Assembly: GCA_002377585.1 (NCBI GenBank)
Contig: DFQC01000005.1
Coordinates: 1 to 64,000, forward strand
Direction of reading: 5' to 3'
DNA: 64,000 bases
Source of the DNA: Anaerolineales bacterium UBA3499
GTDB taxonomy: Bacteria; Chloroflexota; Anaerolineae; Anaerolineales; UBA11657
Shown here: piece after piece, positions 38,311 through 48,085 of the stretch
Numbering within the stretch: the stretch's first letter is position 1
Layout of the letters: every line of letters starts with the position of its first letter
Translations under genes and position numbers: made by a program
The notes under the pieces: generated by a model
What the model was told of the DNA's origin: nothing
Database searches by the model: none
The model's input: only the letters and a program-made list of their open reading frames with translations

Positions 38311-38484
38311 TTATGTTTTGGTCATGTAAGTAATTTCTAGAGACATTGTATAATGCCGTACCAATGCAATTTATCACACAATCCCGAATATAATTTATCT
38401 TACCGTAAGGATTTGCGATTATATCATTAACAGTGTGACCATTTATCAAAGTTTATACAATCTAGATTTGTAGCGAGGAATAGC
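38311..38484. promoter_or_regulatory. Divergent intergenic region between the catabolic operon and the CoA-transferase
   Basis: 174 AT-rich bases that must hold two outward promoters. A TATACAAT-like word occurs on each strand (near 38450 on plus, near 38350 on minus). Neither has a convincing -35 box, which would fit an activated promoter. The position is where a pathway-specific regulator would be expected to bind; no regulator gene is adjacent. A GAGGAATAG ribosome site precedes the CoA-transferase start. Confidence 0.35.
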
Positions 38485-39687
38485 ATGAGTGTGGCAAACA
38501 ATCTACTTAAAAACATATGTGTAGTTGATCTAACACGAGTATTAGCAGGACCATATTGCACAATGATGTTGGGAGATCTAGGAGCAGATGTAATAAAAAT
38601 CGAGGTTCCTGGCAGAGGTGATGATACTCGTCATTGGGGACCTCCATTTACAGAAGGGGGTGAGTCCGCATATTATCTAAGTGCTAATCGCAACAAACGT
38701 AGTCTGACACTAAATCTAAAATCAGCACAAGGATTGGAAATCCTCAAAAAATTGATTGCTAAAGGTGATGTGCTTGTAGATAATTTTAAGACAGGAACAC
38801 TATCGCGCTGGGGATTAGATTACGAGACTTTACAAGAAATCCGTCCTGGATTGATATATTGCACAGTTACTGGATACGGCTACACTGGCCCTTATAGCTC
38901 TAGACCAGGCTATGACTTAATAGTACAGGCCACAGGAGGCTTTATGAGCATCACTGGACCAGAAAATGGCGATCCGAGCAGAGCCGGAGTTGCAATTGCT
39001 GACATCAGCACAGGAATGTTTGCATCAAACGCCATTCTTGCGGCACTATATTCACGCGAAAAAACCGGTGAGGGACAACGTATAGATATGTCATTGCTTG
39101 ACAGTCAAGTAGCTCTATTATCTTACGCAGCTACCAATTATTTCGTTTCGGGCTCAATTACTAATAGACTAGGCAATGCCCATCCGAACATCGTTCCTTA
39201 TCAATCATTCAAGGCTCAAGATATGCACTTTGTTCTAGCAGTCGGGAACGATAAACAATGGGAAATATTTTGCAAATCCATCAATAAGCCTGAATGGATT
39301 GATGATGAAAAATACTCAACAAACGCACTTCGCGTCAACAACAGGAGACAGTTGATAGATCAACTTAACAAATTGTTCGCAACGCAGAATGCAGGATACT
39401 GGTTGGAGATATTTGATAAAGTTGGTTTACCATCAGGTCCAATCAATGAACTGGATAAAGTATTTGAAAATGAACAGATAAAGTCACGTGAAATGCAGAT
39501 TGAGCTACCTCATTCCATAGACAATAAAGTCACTCTCCTTAATTCTCCGATTAAGATTCCCACATCTCCTACCAAAACACACAAAGCACCACCAACCCTA
39601 GGAGAACACACTGAAGAAATACTAAAGGAAAAAATTGGCCTTGATCAAGATGCTGTAGCCAAACTTAGGGATGAGGGAATATTGTGA
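38485..39687 (+). CDS. Type III (CaiB/BaiF family) CoA-transferase
   Basis: 400 residues. Motifs: VVDLTRVLAGPYCTMMLGDLGADVIKIE at the N-terminus, NRNKRSLTLNLK, PGYDLIVQA and the catalytic Asp D173 in VAIADISTG. It moves CoA between two carboxylic acids; formyl-CoA:oxalate and succinyl-CoA:carboxylate transferases belong here. Divergent placement from the carbamoyltransferase operon suggests it activates the dicarboxylate that the operon produces, possibly malonate or oxalate. Its stop codon abuts the pyrD stop codon (convergent, no gap). Confidence 0.9.
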   Translation: MSVANNLLKNICVVDLTRVLAGPYCTMMLGDLGADVIKIEVPGRGDDTRHWGPPFTEGGESAYYLSANRNKRSLTLNLKSAQGLEILKKLIAKGDVLVDNFKTGTLSRWGLDYETLQEIRPGLIYCTVTGYGYTGPYSSRPGYDLIVQATGGFMSITGPENGDPSRAGVAIADISTGMFASNAILAALYSREKTGEGQRIDMSLLDSQVALLSYAATNYFVSGSITNRLGNAHPNIVPYQSFKAQDMHFVLAVGNDKQWEIFCKSINKPEWIDDEKYSTNALRVNNRRQLIDQLNKLFATQNAGYWLEIFDKVGLPSGPINELDKVFENEQIKSREMQIELPHSIDNKVTLLNSPIKIPTSPTKTHKAPPTLGEHTEEILKEKIGLDQDAVAKLRDEGIL

Positions 39688-40764
39688 TTAAATAGATACG
39701 CCTACAATATCCCCAACACTATCCACACCTAAATTCTCTAGCTCGTTAGCGATCCCTAGCTTTATTTGACGGATAAGCCCAGGACCACGATAAACTAAAC
39801 CTGTATACACTTGTACCAAACTAGCACCTGATCGAATTTTATCCAAAGCAGCTCTAGAGCTGTCAATGCCACCAACCCCAATAATCGGAAGTTGTCCACC
39901 GGTCTGCCTGTAAATATGCCGAATAATATTGTTGGATCTATCATGTAATGGTCTACCACTAAGACCACCTTTTTCAATATGCCTTGGATAACTTAGTCCA
40001 CCACGATTAAGACTACTGTTGGTCGCTATCAAACCAGAGACACCATGCCTAACAACTATATCCAACAAATTATCAAGATCCGAAATTGTAATATCAGGAC
40101 TAATCTTTACAAGCAAAGGTCTATCAGGACACACTTCTGCATGAAGCTCCATGACGGGCAACAAAAACCCCTCTAGTAGTTCGTGTCCTTGCAATGCCCT
40201 TAAACCTGGAGTATTGGGCGAACTTATATTTACAACTAGATAGTCAACTAGATGTTGAAGTCTATCAATCATCTTAGTGTAGTCAGACACTGATTGTTCT
40301 AGAGCAGTATCACTCCCCTTCCCAATATTTAGGCCTAAACGAATGCTCCTGGGCTTTGCAAGTCTTGGAGCGACTGTCTCCATACCATGATTTGGAAATC
40401 CCATACGGTTTATCAAAGCGCTATCTTCTGACAGCCGAAATATACGAGGACGTTGATTTCCATACTGAGAACTTGGAGTAATTGTCCCTACCTCTACATG
40501 TCCAGCTCCCAGAATACCAAGTCCATCTACCGCTATGGCATTTTTGTCATAACCTGCTGCAATACCTACCGGATTTACAAATCGTAAGCCAAACACACTC
40601 GTAACAAGTCGTGGGTTATTGTAATCAAACAAGTGATTTAACCAGCGACGCACTGGTTTAAATTTAGGCGCTACTGACAGCAAATACAAGGATATATTAT
40701 GAGCAATTTCGGGGTCTAATCTAAATAAAACATGGCGCAGTGCTCTATATCCTGACTGCTGCAT
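39688..40764 (-). CDS. pyrD: Dihydroorotate dehydrogenase, quinone-dependent (class 2)
   Basis: 358 residues. The catalytic Ser is in VVNISSPNTPGL, and FGLRFVNPVGIAAGYDKN and IIGVGGIDS are family motifs. The N-terminal helical extension typical of membrane-associated class 2 enzymes is present (about residues 1-45), so electrons go to quinone. ATG 40764 follows a GTG at 40767; either may start. It is the last gene of the pyr group and lies six bases after pyrF-pyrE. Confidence 0.94.
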   Translation of the reverse strand: MQQSGYRALRHVLFRLDPEIAHNISLYLLSVAPKFKPVRRWLNHLFDYNNPRLVTSVFGLRFVNPVGIAAGYDKNAIAVDGLGILGAGHVEVGTITPSSQYGNQRPRIFRLSEDSALINRMGFPNHGMETVAPRLAKPRSIRLGLNIGKGSDTALEQSVSDYTKMIDRLQHLVDYLVVNISSPNTPGLRALQGHELLEGFLLPVMELHAEVCPDRPLLVKISPDITISDLDNLLDIVVRHGVSGLIATNSSLNRGGLSYPRHIEKGGLSGRPLHDRSNNIIRHIYRQTGGQLPIIGVGGIDSSRAALDKIRSGASLVQVYTGLVYRGPGLIRQIKLGIANELENLGVDSVGDIVGVSI

Positions 40765-40773
40765 CACAATATC

Positions 40774-42174
40774 CTAAGAAGACGAAGACAAATAGTTCAT
40801 GGCAGCACTGTACTGCTCTGATTTAATAGAGTCAGATAATTTCCATTCATCTAGCAATTCCCGCATAGTAAACGCAGCGTGCAACTTATATCCATGAGAA
40901 GCCAATATTTTCTCAGCACCCTGTTCTCGATCTATGAGCACAACCACATCTTTAACTAGCATCCCTGCCGCCTGTAAGATATTAATCGTCTCAAACTTAC
41001 TTTCACCGGAAGTCACCAAATCATCCATCACTACCACAGTATCTCCTACCTCAAACACACCTTCTATTTCAGCTCCCGTACCATAATCTTTCACTTCTCG
41101 CCTAGGATATATCAATGAAGCATCGGTATTTAAAGCTACAGCAGTACCAATAGGCAATGCGGCATATGGTATAGCTGCTATGCAATTAAATTCTAAATTC
41201 ACCAACATTGAACTTATCACATCAGCAACCAAGCGAAGCACATTAGGAAAAGATGACAAACGGCGCAGGTCTATATAGAATGGTGATTGTATACCAGATT
41301 TAAGAGTAAATTCGCCAAACCGGACACATCCGGACTCAAGAAGACCGTCTCCAATCCCCTTAGAGTAATAGTTTTGCTTCTTTTTATCAGATGAGTGCCG
41401 CTCGGAATTTATACTATCACGTAATTCTTTAGCAACTTTTCCTGGATTGGATGAAGATGATATTGAACGTGAAACATTGATTAATATACCCATATTGTCT
41501 TCTCTCAAACCAGCCTGTATCGCAGCAGCCAAATTGCCACCTTGCATACCTACACCTGGACAAAGAAACCATAAAGTCGGCGCAACTTGCCGTACAATTT
41601 CAACAGCGTGAGGATCAGTGGCACCAACAACTAGTCCAAGATTGTTATACTGACTCCAATTCTGTGCCTGCCTAGCAACATGCATATACAGATACTCTCC
41701 ATTACTCTTCAAGCTTTGGAAGTCATTAGAACCATCGTTTGAAGTTTTACATAAGACAAACACACCTGAATCAGGACGCTCAACAAAAGGGGTAATTGAA
41801 TCAGATCCCAAATAAGGGCTATACGTCACTGCGTCCACTCCTAAATAATCGAAAATAGATCTTGCATAGGCCTGTGCCGTACTAGCAATATCACCGCGCT
41901 TTGCATCTAGAATCACCGGAATACCATCTGGTACACTGTTAATTACTTCATATAAAGCAGCTATACCTTCTGCACCAAAAGCCTCAAAGAAAGCACTGTT
42001 TGGTTTGAAAGCACAGGCATACTCTGCACATTCTTCAATTATCTTAATGCAATATTCTCTAGCTGATATAGGGGAAGGCTTTAATAGTAGCTCAGGATGA
42101 GGGTCTAATCCAACACATAGTAGAGAGTTAGATTCTTTACACCTACTCTCTAAGTAATCGAAAAAAGCCTTCAC
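40774..42174 (-). CDS. OMP decarboxylase-orotate phosphoribosyltransferase fusion
   Basis: 466 residues carrying two enzymes. Residues 1-270 are a type 2 orotidine 5'-phosphate decarboxylase (LCVGLDPHPELL, VILDAKRGDIAST). Residues 285-466 are orotate phosphoribosyltransferase (FTLKSGIQSPFYIDLRR, VVMDDLVTSGES). The fusion converts orotate to UMP; the order (PyrF then PyrE) is the reverse of animal UMP synthase. Start GTG 42174 shares one base with the pyrB stop, so translation is coupled. Confidence 0.93.
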   Translation of the reverse strand: MKAFFDYLESRCKESNSLLCVGLDPHPELLLKPSPISAREYCIKIIEECAEYACAFKPNSAFFEAFGAEGIAALYEVINSVPDGIPVILDAKRGDIASTAQAYARSIFDYLGVDAVTYSPYLGSDSITPFVERPDSGVFVLCKTSNDGSNDFQSLKSNGEYLYMHVARQAQNWSQYNNLGLVVGATDPHAVEIVRQVAPTLWFLCPGVGMQGGNLAAAIQAGLREDNMGILINVSRSISSSSNPGKVAKELRDSINSERHSSDKKKQNYYSKGIGDGLLESGCVRFGEFTLKSGIQSPFYIDLRRLSSFPNVLRLVADVISSMLVNLEFNCIAAIPYAALPIGTAVALNTDASLIYPRREVKDYGTGAEIEGVFEVGDTVVVMDDLVTSGESKFETINILQAAGMLVKDVVVLIDREQGAEKILASHGYKLHAAFTMRELLDEWKLSDSIKSEQYSAAMNYLSSSS

Positions 42175-43136
42175 TATACTTTTCCAAAAACTAACGCTAG
42201 CAAAGCCATACGCACATACATTCCATATTCCATTTGCCTAAAATAGGCAGCACGCGGATCCTCATCGACTGCTCTGCTTATCTCATCCACTCGTGGTAGT
42301 GGATGCATAACAATCATGCGCTCTTTTGCAATATCCATTGTATCAACGTTTACCGCATAGCTCCGATTAACTTTTTCATAAAGGGATTTATCGACAAACC
42401 GCTCTTGTTGTACTCGGGTAACGTACAGCACATCAGTTTCAGAAATAATTGAATCCAAATCCACATGCTTACAAGGTCCCACACCACTTTCAATTAAGCT
42501 ATCAACTAATGCATCTGGTGCTTTCAAGAGGTCCGGGGCAACAAAATGCAATTTTACATCATATAAAGCTAACAGTCTTGCTAATGAGTGTACTGTACGA
42601 CCATACTTCAAGTCACCAAGCATAGTGACAGTAAGACCATCGATAGTGCCCAATTCCTCAACAATTGTAAATATATCCAATAAAGCTTGGGTGGGATGTT
42701 CTCCTATTCCGTCTCCAGCATTTATTATGGGTTTCTCAGACACCTCTGCAGCAATATCAGCCGATCCTTCATCTGGGTGCCGTAACACAACGGCATCCGA
42801 GTAAGACCCCATGCTACGTATTGTATCTCGTAACTCTTCACCTTTAGATACAGATGAAAAAGTAACATTATTTATCTGGATAACATTACCGCCAAGACGC
42901 TGTGTTGCTGCAGCAAAAGAAGAAGACGTTCGCGTTGAAGGTTCATAAAATAGGTTAGCTAGAAGTTTGCCTTTAAGTACATCTGATGTACCCTCTTTGC
43001 GAACCATTCTCCGCATTTCACGCGCTACATCAAAAATAATGTCGAGATCATGATGATTGAATTGCTTAACCGACAGTATGTCCATTCCATCAAAACGAGA
43101 AATACCTTCATCTGGAAGTACATTTATTCGATCCAT
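42174..43136 (-). CDS. pyrB: Aspartate carbamoyltransferase catalytic subunit
   Basis: 320 residues. Carbamoyl phosphate binds at FYEPSTRTSSSF (S67-T70) and HPTQALLD; aspartate binds at the later HPLPR. No regulatory subunit (PyrI) is adjacent. It commits carbamoyl phosphate and aspartate to pyrimidine synthesis. Carbamoyl phosphate synthase genes are not in the window, and the neighbouring catabolic operon may also produce carbamoyl phosphate. It is 64 bases downstream of pyrC and overlaps the next gene by one base. Confidence 0.95.
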   Translation of the reverse strand: MDRINVLPDEGISRFDGMDILSVKQFNHHDLDIIFDVAREMRRMVRKEGTSDVLKGKLLANLFYEPSTRTSSSFAAATQRLGGNVIQINNVTFSSVSKGEELRDTIRSMGSYSDAVVLRHPDEGSADIAAEVSEKPIINAGDGIGEHPTQALLDIFTIVEELGTIDGLTVTMLGDLKYGRTVHSLARLLALYDVKLHFVAPDLLKAPDALVDSLIESGVGPCKHVDLDSIISETDVLYVTRVQQERFVDKSLYEKVNRSYAVNVDTMDIAKERMIVMHPLPRVDEISRAVDEDPRAAYFRQMEYGMYVRMALLALVFGKV

Positions 43137-43200
43137 ACTGATCCCATGTGATTTGACATTGTCTAGTTTACTAATCTTAATCGATATGATACTACTATTG

Positions 43201-44268
43201 CTATTGATTCACGTTTTTGCCATATCGAATATGTTGTAAGACCTCTCCTCTATCATATACTGTTTTATTGCGTAGCACTACTTTCTTTAGCCGACCTTGT
43301 AAATGCCATCCCTCAAAGGGACTCCAGCCACAACGTGAATAAAACTGAGACGCTTTGACTTCCCATTTCTCGTGCACATCTACTTCAATCCATGTTTCCG
43401 GTTGAGGTGCTAATCCAAATATCCTGGCAGGATTGGTGTACATAAGTTCTGTCAATCGCTCCATAGTGAGTCTACCTTCGCTTACCGCACCAAGCATTAG
43501 TGCCAAGCTTGTCTCTAGACCCGGAAACCCTGGTGGTGAATTCAGGCTGTCTTTTTCTAGTAATGTATGAGGCGCATGATCAGTGGCAATACAATCAACA
43601 ACACCATCAGTTATTGCTTGCCATAAAGCATCCTGATCAATGATAGTATTTAATCCCGGACTAACCATATAACGACCTTCCCTTATGCTGTCAATATCAG
43701 TATTGGTCATAAACAAATGGTGAGGAGTCACTTCGCAGGTAACTGCTAAACCTCGTTCTCGCGCAGCTCTGATCAAATCAATTTCCTCTTTACGACTAAC
43801 ATGACAAATATGAACTGAGCGACGATGTAACACTGCTAACATTAGTACTGCTGCGGTCATATAAGTTTCTGCATGACATAGCACCGGTCTATTACTAGGC
43901 CATGAAGATATATGAGAATTGACAATATGTAACCCATCTAATCGTAGATCACCAAATGTATCATTCAAATAAAGTTTCAAACCTGAAGCCTTATCTGACA
44001 ACGCAGAAACAGTAGCAGTGTTTTTGCTGGTACCGGCAACATGAATTCCATAATCACAATGTACCCTCCCATGTGCGGCATCCAATATAGTCTCAAGACT
44101 ACTTGAATCCGTAATAGGAGGCGATGTGTTTGGCATAGCGAGTACGCAAGTGTATCCGCCAGCTAACGCGCTAGCAGTACCGCTATACCAATCCTCTTTA
44201 TATGTGTGTCCTGGATCCCTTAAGTGCACATGTGGATCTATAAGTCCTGGCAAACGAATCAAAGACAC
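43201..44268 (-). CDS. pyrC: Dihydroorotase
   Basis: 355 residues, closer in length to the CAD-type dihydroorotase domain than to the 420-residue bacterial enzymes. Metal ligands: H13 and H15 (DPHVHLRDPG), the probable carboxylated K98 (GLKLYLND), H156 (HICHVSR) and the Asp of ATDHAPHT. It closes carbamoyl-aspartate to dihydroorotate. The start is GTG 44268, chosen because the metal motif follows only 12 residues later. It lies 25 bases after glcF, so the glycolate and pyrimidine genes are probably in one transcript. Confidence 0.93.
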   Translation of the reverse strand: MSLIRLPGLIDPHVHLRDPGHTYKEDWYSGTASALAGGYTCVLAMPNTSPPITDSSSLETILDAAHGRVHCDYGIHVAGTSKNTATVSALSDKASGLKLYLNDTFGDLRLDGLHIVNSHISSWPSNRPVLCHAETYMTAAVLMLAVLHRRSVHICHVSRKEEIDLIRAARERGLAVTCEVTPHHLFMTNTDIDSIREGRYMVSPGLNTIIDQDALWQAITDGVVDCIATDHAPHTLLEKDSLNSPPGFPGLETSLALMLGAVSEGRLTMERLTELMYTNPARIFGLAPQPETWIEVDVHEKWEVKASQFYSRCGWSPFEGWHLQGRLKKVVLRNKTVYDRGEVLQHIRYGKNVNQ

Positions 44269-44293
44269 TGATTAATCACCAAAAATGACGAGT

Positions 44294-45550
44294 TTATTCA
44301 TAAGAATTGTCCAACATCTCCATCACATGCATCACAGGAATTTCATTATTAATAACGCGCAAATGAGATTCAATTTGTGTAATGCAACCAATATTGGTAG
44401 TCACCAAACCACTGGCGCCAGTTTCTACTACTTTTGCCGCTTTTCGAGCTCCCAATTGCTCAGCAATTTCTGGCTGTTCAATATTGTAGATGCCTGCCGA
44501 ACCACAACATGTCTCTCCATCAGAAAGATCCACAACCTCTAGATCAGGCACCTGATCCATCAACCGCCGAGGTGCATCTCTTACGCCCTGCGCATGAGAC
44601 AAATGACAAGCATCATGATACGCAACCTTCTTGAGATTTGTTGGACCAGGTAAGTGAGACAAACCCAAATCGTCCAAAAAAACAGTGGCATCCTGCACCT
44701 TGTTAGCGAAATCTCTTGCTATTGATAATTCGCTAGTGTTGTTAAACAGCATTTCATATTCACTAATACCCGAGCCACACCCAGCAGCTGTGGTAAGTAC
44801 GACATCGACATCACTAGGAAAAACCTGCAAATTCCTCAATGCTAACTTTCTAGATTTCTCGAGTGATCCCGAGTGCAATGTCAAAGCTCCGCAACACCCC
44901 TGCCCTCTGGGTACAACCACTTCAACCCCATTCTTACTAAGCACTCGTACAGTAGCTTCATTTATTCCAGGCGCTAGCACAGACTGTACACATCCTTGCA
45001 TTAGAGCAACACGCGCACGCCTCTTGCCTATAGCAGCAACAATATCTGGAATATGATTAGAGGTTGGCACATTTGATGGCAACAACTCAAGGATTGTAGC
45101 GATTTTTTTGGGTAACACTGCTTTGAACAATTTGGCAAACATACCAAGTAACATAGCCACCCGAAAACGGGCAGGATAAGGCATTGTCTCTAGAACAATC
45201 TGTCTCAACCATGTATCCAATATACTGCCATTGGTTCTGTTATTTTCTGCATAAGAGCGAAACAAAATAAGTAAATCCCCATACGGCACGTCTGGAGGAC
45301 AAGCCGTTGTACAAGCCATACAGCCTAGGCACCGGTCCACGAATGGTTGTGCTTCTTGTACAGACAATGTTCCTTCTAATACATTTTTCATCAACAATAT
45401 GCGCCCGCGTGGCGAATCCATCTCCTGACCAAGCACCTGATATGTCGGACAAGCTGGCAGACAAAAACCACAGTGCACACATGACTTAACTGCACTTGCC
45501 ATAATGCCTCCATTAGGGCCTAATCTGTCAACAGGAATATTGTGTTGCAT
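44294..45550 (-). CDS. glcF: Glycolate oxidase iron-sulfur subunit
   Basis: 418 residues. Two 4Fe-4S ferredoxin motifs are at the N-terminus (CVHCGFCLPACP and CLGCMACTTACPP), followed by two CCG domains with GCCGALT and CCGSAG. It passes electrons from the flavin subunits to the quinone pool. The start overlaps the glcE stop by one base (TAATG). Confidence 0.92.
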   Translation of the reverse strand: MQHNIPVDRLGPNGGIMASAVKSCVHCGFCLPACPTYQVLGQEMDSPRGRILLMKNVLEGTLSVQEAQPFVDRCLGCMACTTACPPDVPYGDLLILFRSYAENNRTNGSILDTWLRQIVLETMPYPARFRVAMLLGMFAKLFKAVLPKKIATILELLPSNVPTSNHIPDIVAAIGKRRARVALMQGCVQSVLAPGINEATVRVLSKNGVEVVVPRGQGCCGALTLHSGSLEKSRKLALRNLQVFPSDVDVVLTTAAGCGSGISEYEMLFNNTSELSIARDFANKVQDATVFLDDLGLSHLPGPTNLKKVAYHDACHLSHAQGVRDAPRRLMDQVPDLEVVDLSDGETCCGSAGIYNIEQPEIAEQLGARKAAKVVETGASGLVTTNIGCITQIESHLRVINNEIPVMHVMEMLDNSYE

Positions 45551-46632
45551 TATAGAGGTAAGAACCTTCCTTCAGGATCAAAGGCACTTTTTACTTTGTC
45601 AGCAAAGATGCTAATGGTCGAAGACGTTCCTAGCCAAGGTGTTTCCGGACTACCTATAATCAGTAAACCTCCTAAACCCAAACCAGACAAAATTGTATCT
45701 ATCTCTTGAGTAGTTCCGGACCAGCCAATCCAAGCAACGTTGCCACCGACGCTATATTTACGATGTGATTTGCTATTAGTAAGACACTTATCTAGTTGAG
45801 GAATAAGATTAGGCATAATGGGAACTTTGATTAAAGAATAGTCGTCAGGTAACCACAAAAATTCTCTTATATGTTCCCACAGATCAAGTTCCACATCTCC
45901 TAGTATTATTTTGGCACCATCTCTATACTCCGACAACCGTTCTAACCTATTGTTCAAAGTGGTAGACAATCCTCCCAACCTTGCCCTCACAATCCCGTTA
46001 GATTCCAAGTCAAGAGCAAACAAGTCAATTGGAGTACGCGTCATCTCTTTGACAAAATCTACGGCATCATCAATATCACCACAGTCCCATTCGACAGTAC
46101 CAAAACTATTCATATTAGGAAAAACCTTCAATGTTATTTCTGAGATAATACCAAATCTTCCCAAACTACCTATCATTAATTTCGGAAAGTCAAATCCTGC
46201 TACATTTTTCACAACTTTAGCACCACCACTGATTATTTCTCCAGCACCTGAGACCCACTCTAAACCTAAAACAAAGTCTCGGGCACCACCAAATCGGTAA
46301 CAACCAGGCCCACTTAATCCAGTAGCTAATGTACCGCCTATGGTAGATCCAATATTAGCCATTGGTGGATCAAATGGAAGCCACTGTCCATTTTCTACTA
46401 GCATCTCGGTTATATCTTTTAGTGATGTGCCTGATAAAGCAGTAAAGATGAATTCTTCGGGCCGATATTCCAATATGCCTGAAAGATTAGAAAGATCTAT
46501 TACAGTCCCGTTAGCACTAGAAGTTGACAAAGCAGTTTTCGTGCCACCACCACGTATCAACATTGGAGTCGATGCTGTATTTACAGCCTCCTGCACCTCG
46601 CTTACTGATTTAGGTTCCAGCACTTTTTCCAA
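45550..46632 (-). CDS. glcE: Glycolate oxidase FAD-binding subunit GlcE
   Basis: 360 residues with the FAD_binding_4 fold: RGGGTKTALS, IGSTIGGTLATGLSGP and GGAKVVKNVAGFDFPKLMIGSLG. It is shorter than GlcD and lacks its C-terminal domain, as expected. The frame starts with TTG 46632; no upstream or near-downstream ATG gives the conserved N-terminus and no strong ribosome site is visible, so initiation may be weak. It lies 48 bases after glcD and overlaps glcF. Confidence 0.9.
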   Translation of the reverse strand: MEKVLEPKSVSEVQEAVNTASTPMLIRGGGTKTALSTSSANGTVIDLSNLSGILEYRPEEFIFTALSGTSLKDITEMLVENGQWLPFDPPMANIGSTIGGTLATGLSGPGCYRFGGARDFVLGLEWVSGAGEIISGGAKVVKNVAGFDFPKLMIGSLGRFGIISEITLKVFPNMNSFGTVEWDCGDIDDAVDFVKEMTRTPIDLFALDLESNGIVRARLGGLSTTLNNRLERLSEYRDGAKIILGDVELDLWEHIREFLWLPDDYSLIKVPIMPNLIPQLDKCLTNSKSHRKYSVGGNVAWIGWSGTTQEIDTILSGLGLGGLLIIGSPETPWLGTSSTISIFADKVKSAFDPEGRFLPL

Positions 46633-46680
46633 TCCGCTTTTGAATACAGCAGAGATGCATTTTCAAGTTATTTGTAAACA

Positions 46681-48075
46681 TCATATACCCGGCAGCCGGT
46701 CTACAGGAAACATCTTACCAGCATTAGCAATACCTTTTGGATCAAATTCGTTAGTCAACTTTAGCATTTGATTAATATCCTGATCCGAAAACATATCTGT
46801 CATCAAATGACGTTTTTCCATGCCCACACCATGCTCTCCAGTAATTGCACCTCCACGCCGAACACACATTTTGACAATCTCACTTGCAACGGCTTCAGCT
46901 TTCTCAAGCATGCCGTCTTCCTTATTGTCAAATAGAACATTAGGGTGAAGATTGCCATCTCCAGCATGAAATACATTAGCAACCCTGACTCCATATTCCT
47001 GACTTAGGGAATCTATTTCAGCCAATGCTGCACCAAGCTGATTGCGTGGCACTACACCATCTTGCACAATGTATGCTGGACTAATCTTGCCAAGTGCGCC
47101 AAAAGCTCCTTTTCTACCTTTCCAAATTAAGCTGCGTTCTATTTCATTTCTCGCACTTCTAACATTATATGCACCTGACTTGCTGACAATTTCTTGTAAA
47201 TTCACAAATTCTTCTTCAACTGCAGAGGACTCGCCCTCTAGCTCTACGATTAATACCGCTCCAGCATCAATTGGATATCCACCATTAACAAATTCTTCTA
47301 CTGCCCTTACAGTTAGATTGTCCATTATTTCCATCGCACCTGGCAACAAACCAGAAGCAACAATAGCTGCAACAGCATCTCCTGCTAGCTCCATACTAGG
47401 ATAAGCAGCCAGTACAGTCCTATACGCTTCAGGAATTGGTAATAGACGTAGTGTAATCTCCAATGCTATACCCAACAAACCCTCGGAACCTACAAACAAT
47501 CCGACCAAATCAGGACCTACGTTCTCAAGACTTGATCCGCCTAATTCCACTAAATTTCCATCAGGCAATACAGCTTTGATTCCCATGACATGATTGCTAG
47601 TCATACCATATTTAAGGCAATGGGCACCGCCGGAATTAAATGCGACATTACCTCCAATAGTACATACACCTTGGCTAGATGGATCAGGGGCATAATAGAG
47701 ACCATAAGAGCGTGCTGCGTCCGACACATTTTTATTTATCACACCTGATTCAACAACTGCTATGCGCTGTTCTATATCCAGACTCAGTATGCGGTTTAGA
47801 CGGTTCAATCCAATTACAATTCCATCGGTGTTTGGTAACGAACCGCCCGAAAGACTAGTGCCACTACCTCGTGCAACAAAAGGCACACTGTACCGATGAC
47901 ATAATTGGACTATGTCAACCACTTCAGATTGTTGCTCCGGCAAAACAACTGCTCGAGGAAGCGCCTTGAAAGCCGTCAACCCATCTGATTCATATGGAAT
48001 CAATTCAGATTTCGCAGTCAAAATCTGATCCCGCGTGAGCATTTTACTCAGTTCATCGACAAAATCACTAAACAT
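46681..48075 (-). CDS. glcD: Glycolate oxidase catalytic subunit GlcD
   Basis: 464 residues. FAD-binding segment RGSGTSLSGGSLP, then DPSSQGVCTIGGNVAFNSGG, and the C-terminal substrate domain with HAGDGNLHPN and GGAITGEHGVG. It oxidises glycolate (or D-lactate-like 2-hydroxyacids) to glyoxylate. The glyoxylate could be the amino acceptor of the AGXT2-like aminotransferase at 22489. It follows the XdhC-type gene by 10 bases. Confidence 0.93.
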   Translation of the reverse strand: MFSDFVDELSKMLTRDQILTAKSELIPYESDGLTAFKALPRAVVLPEQQSEVVDIVQLCHRYSVPFVARGSGTSLSGGSLPNTDGIVIGLNRLNRILSLDIEQRIAVVESGVINKNVSDAARSYGLYYAPDPSSQGVCTIGGNVAFNSGGAHCLKYGMTSNHVMGIKAVLPDGNLVELGGSSLENVGPDLVGLFVGSEGLLGIALEITLRLLPIPEAYRTVLAAYPSMELAGDAVAAIVASGLLPGAMEIMDNLTVRAVEEFVNGGYPIDAGAVLIVELEGESSAVEEEFVNLQEIVSKSGAYNVRSARNEIERSLIWKGRKGAFGALGKISPAYIVQDGVVPRNQLGAALAEIDSLSQEYGVRVANVFHAGDGNLHPNVLFDNKEDGMLEKAEAVASEIVKMCVRRGGAITGEHGVGMEKRHLMTDMFSDQDINQMLKLTNEFDPKGIANAGKMFPVDRLPGI

Positions 48076-48085
48076 CTAGATTATT

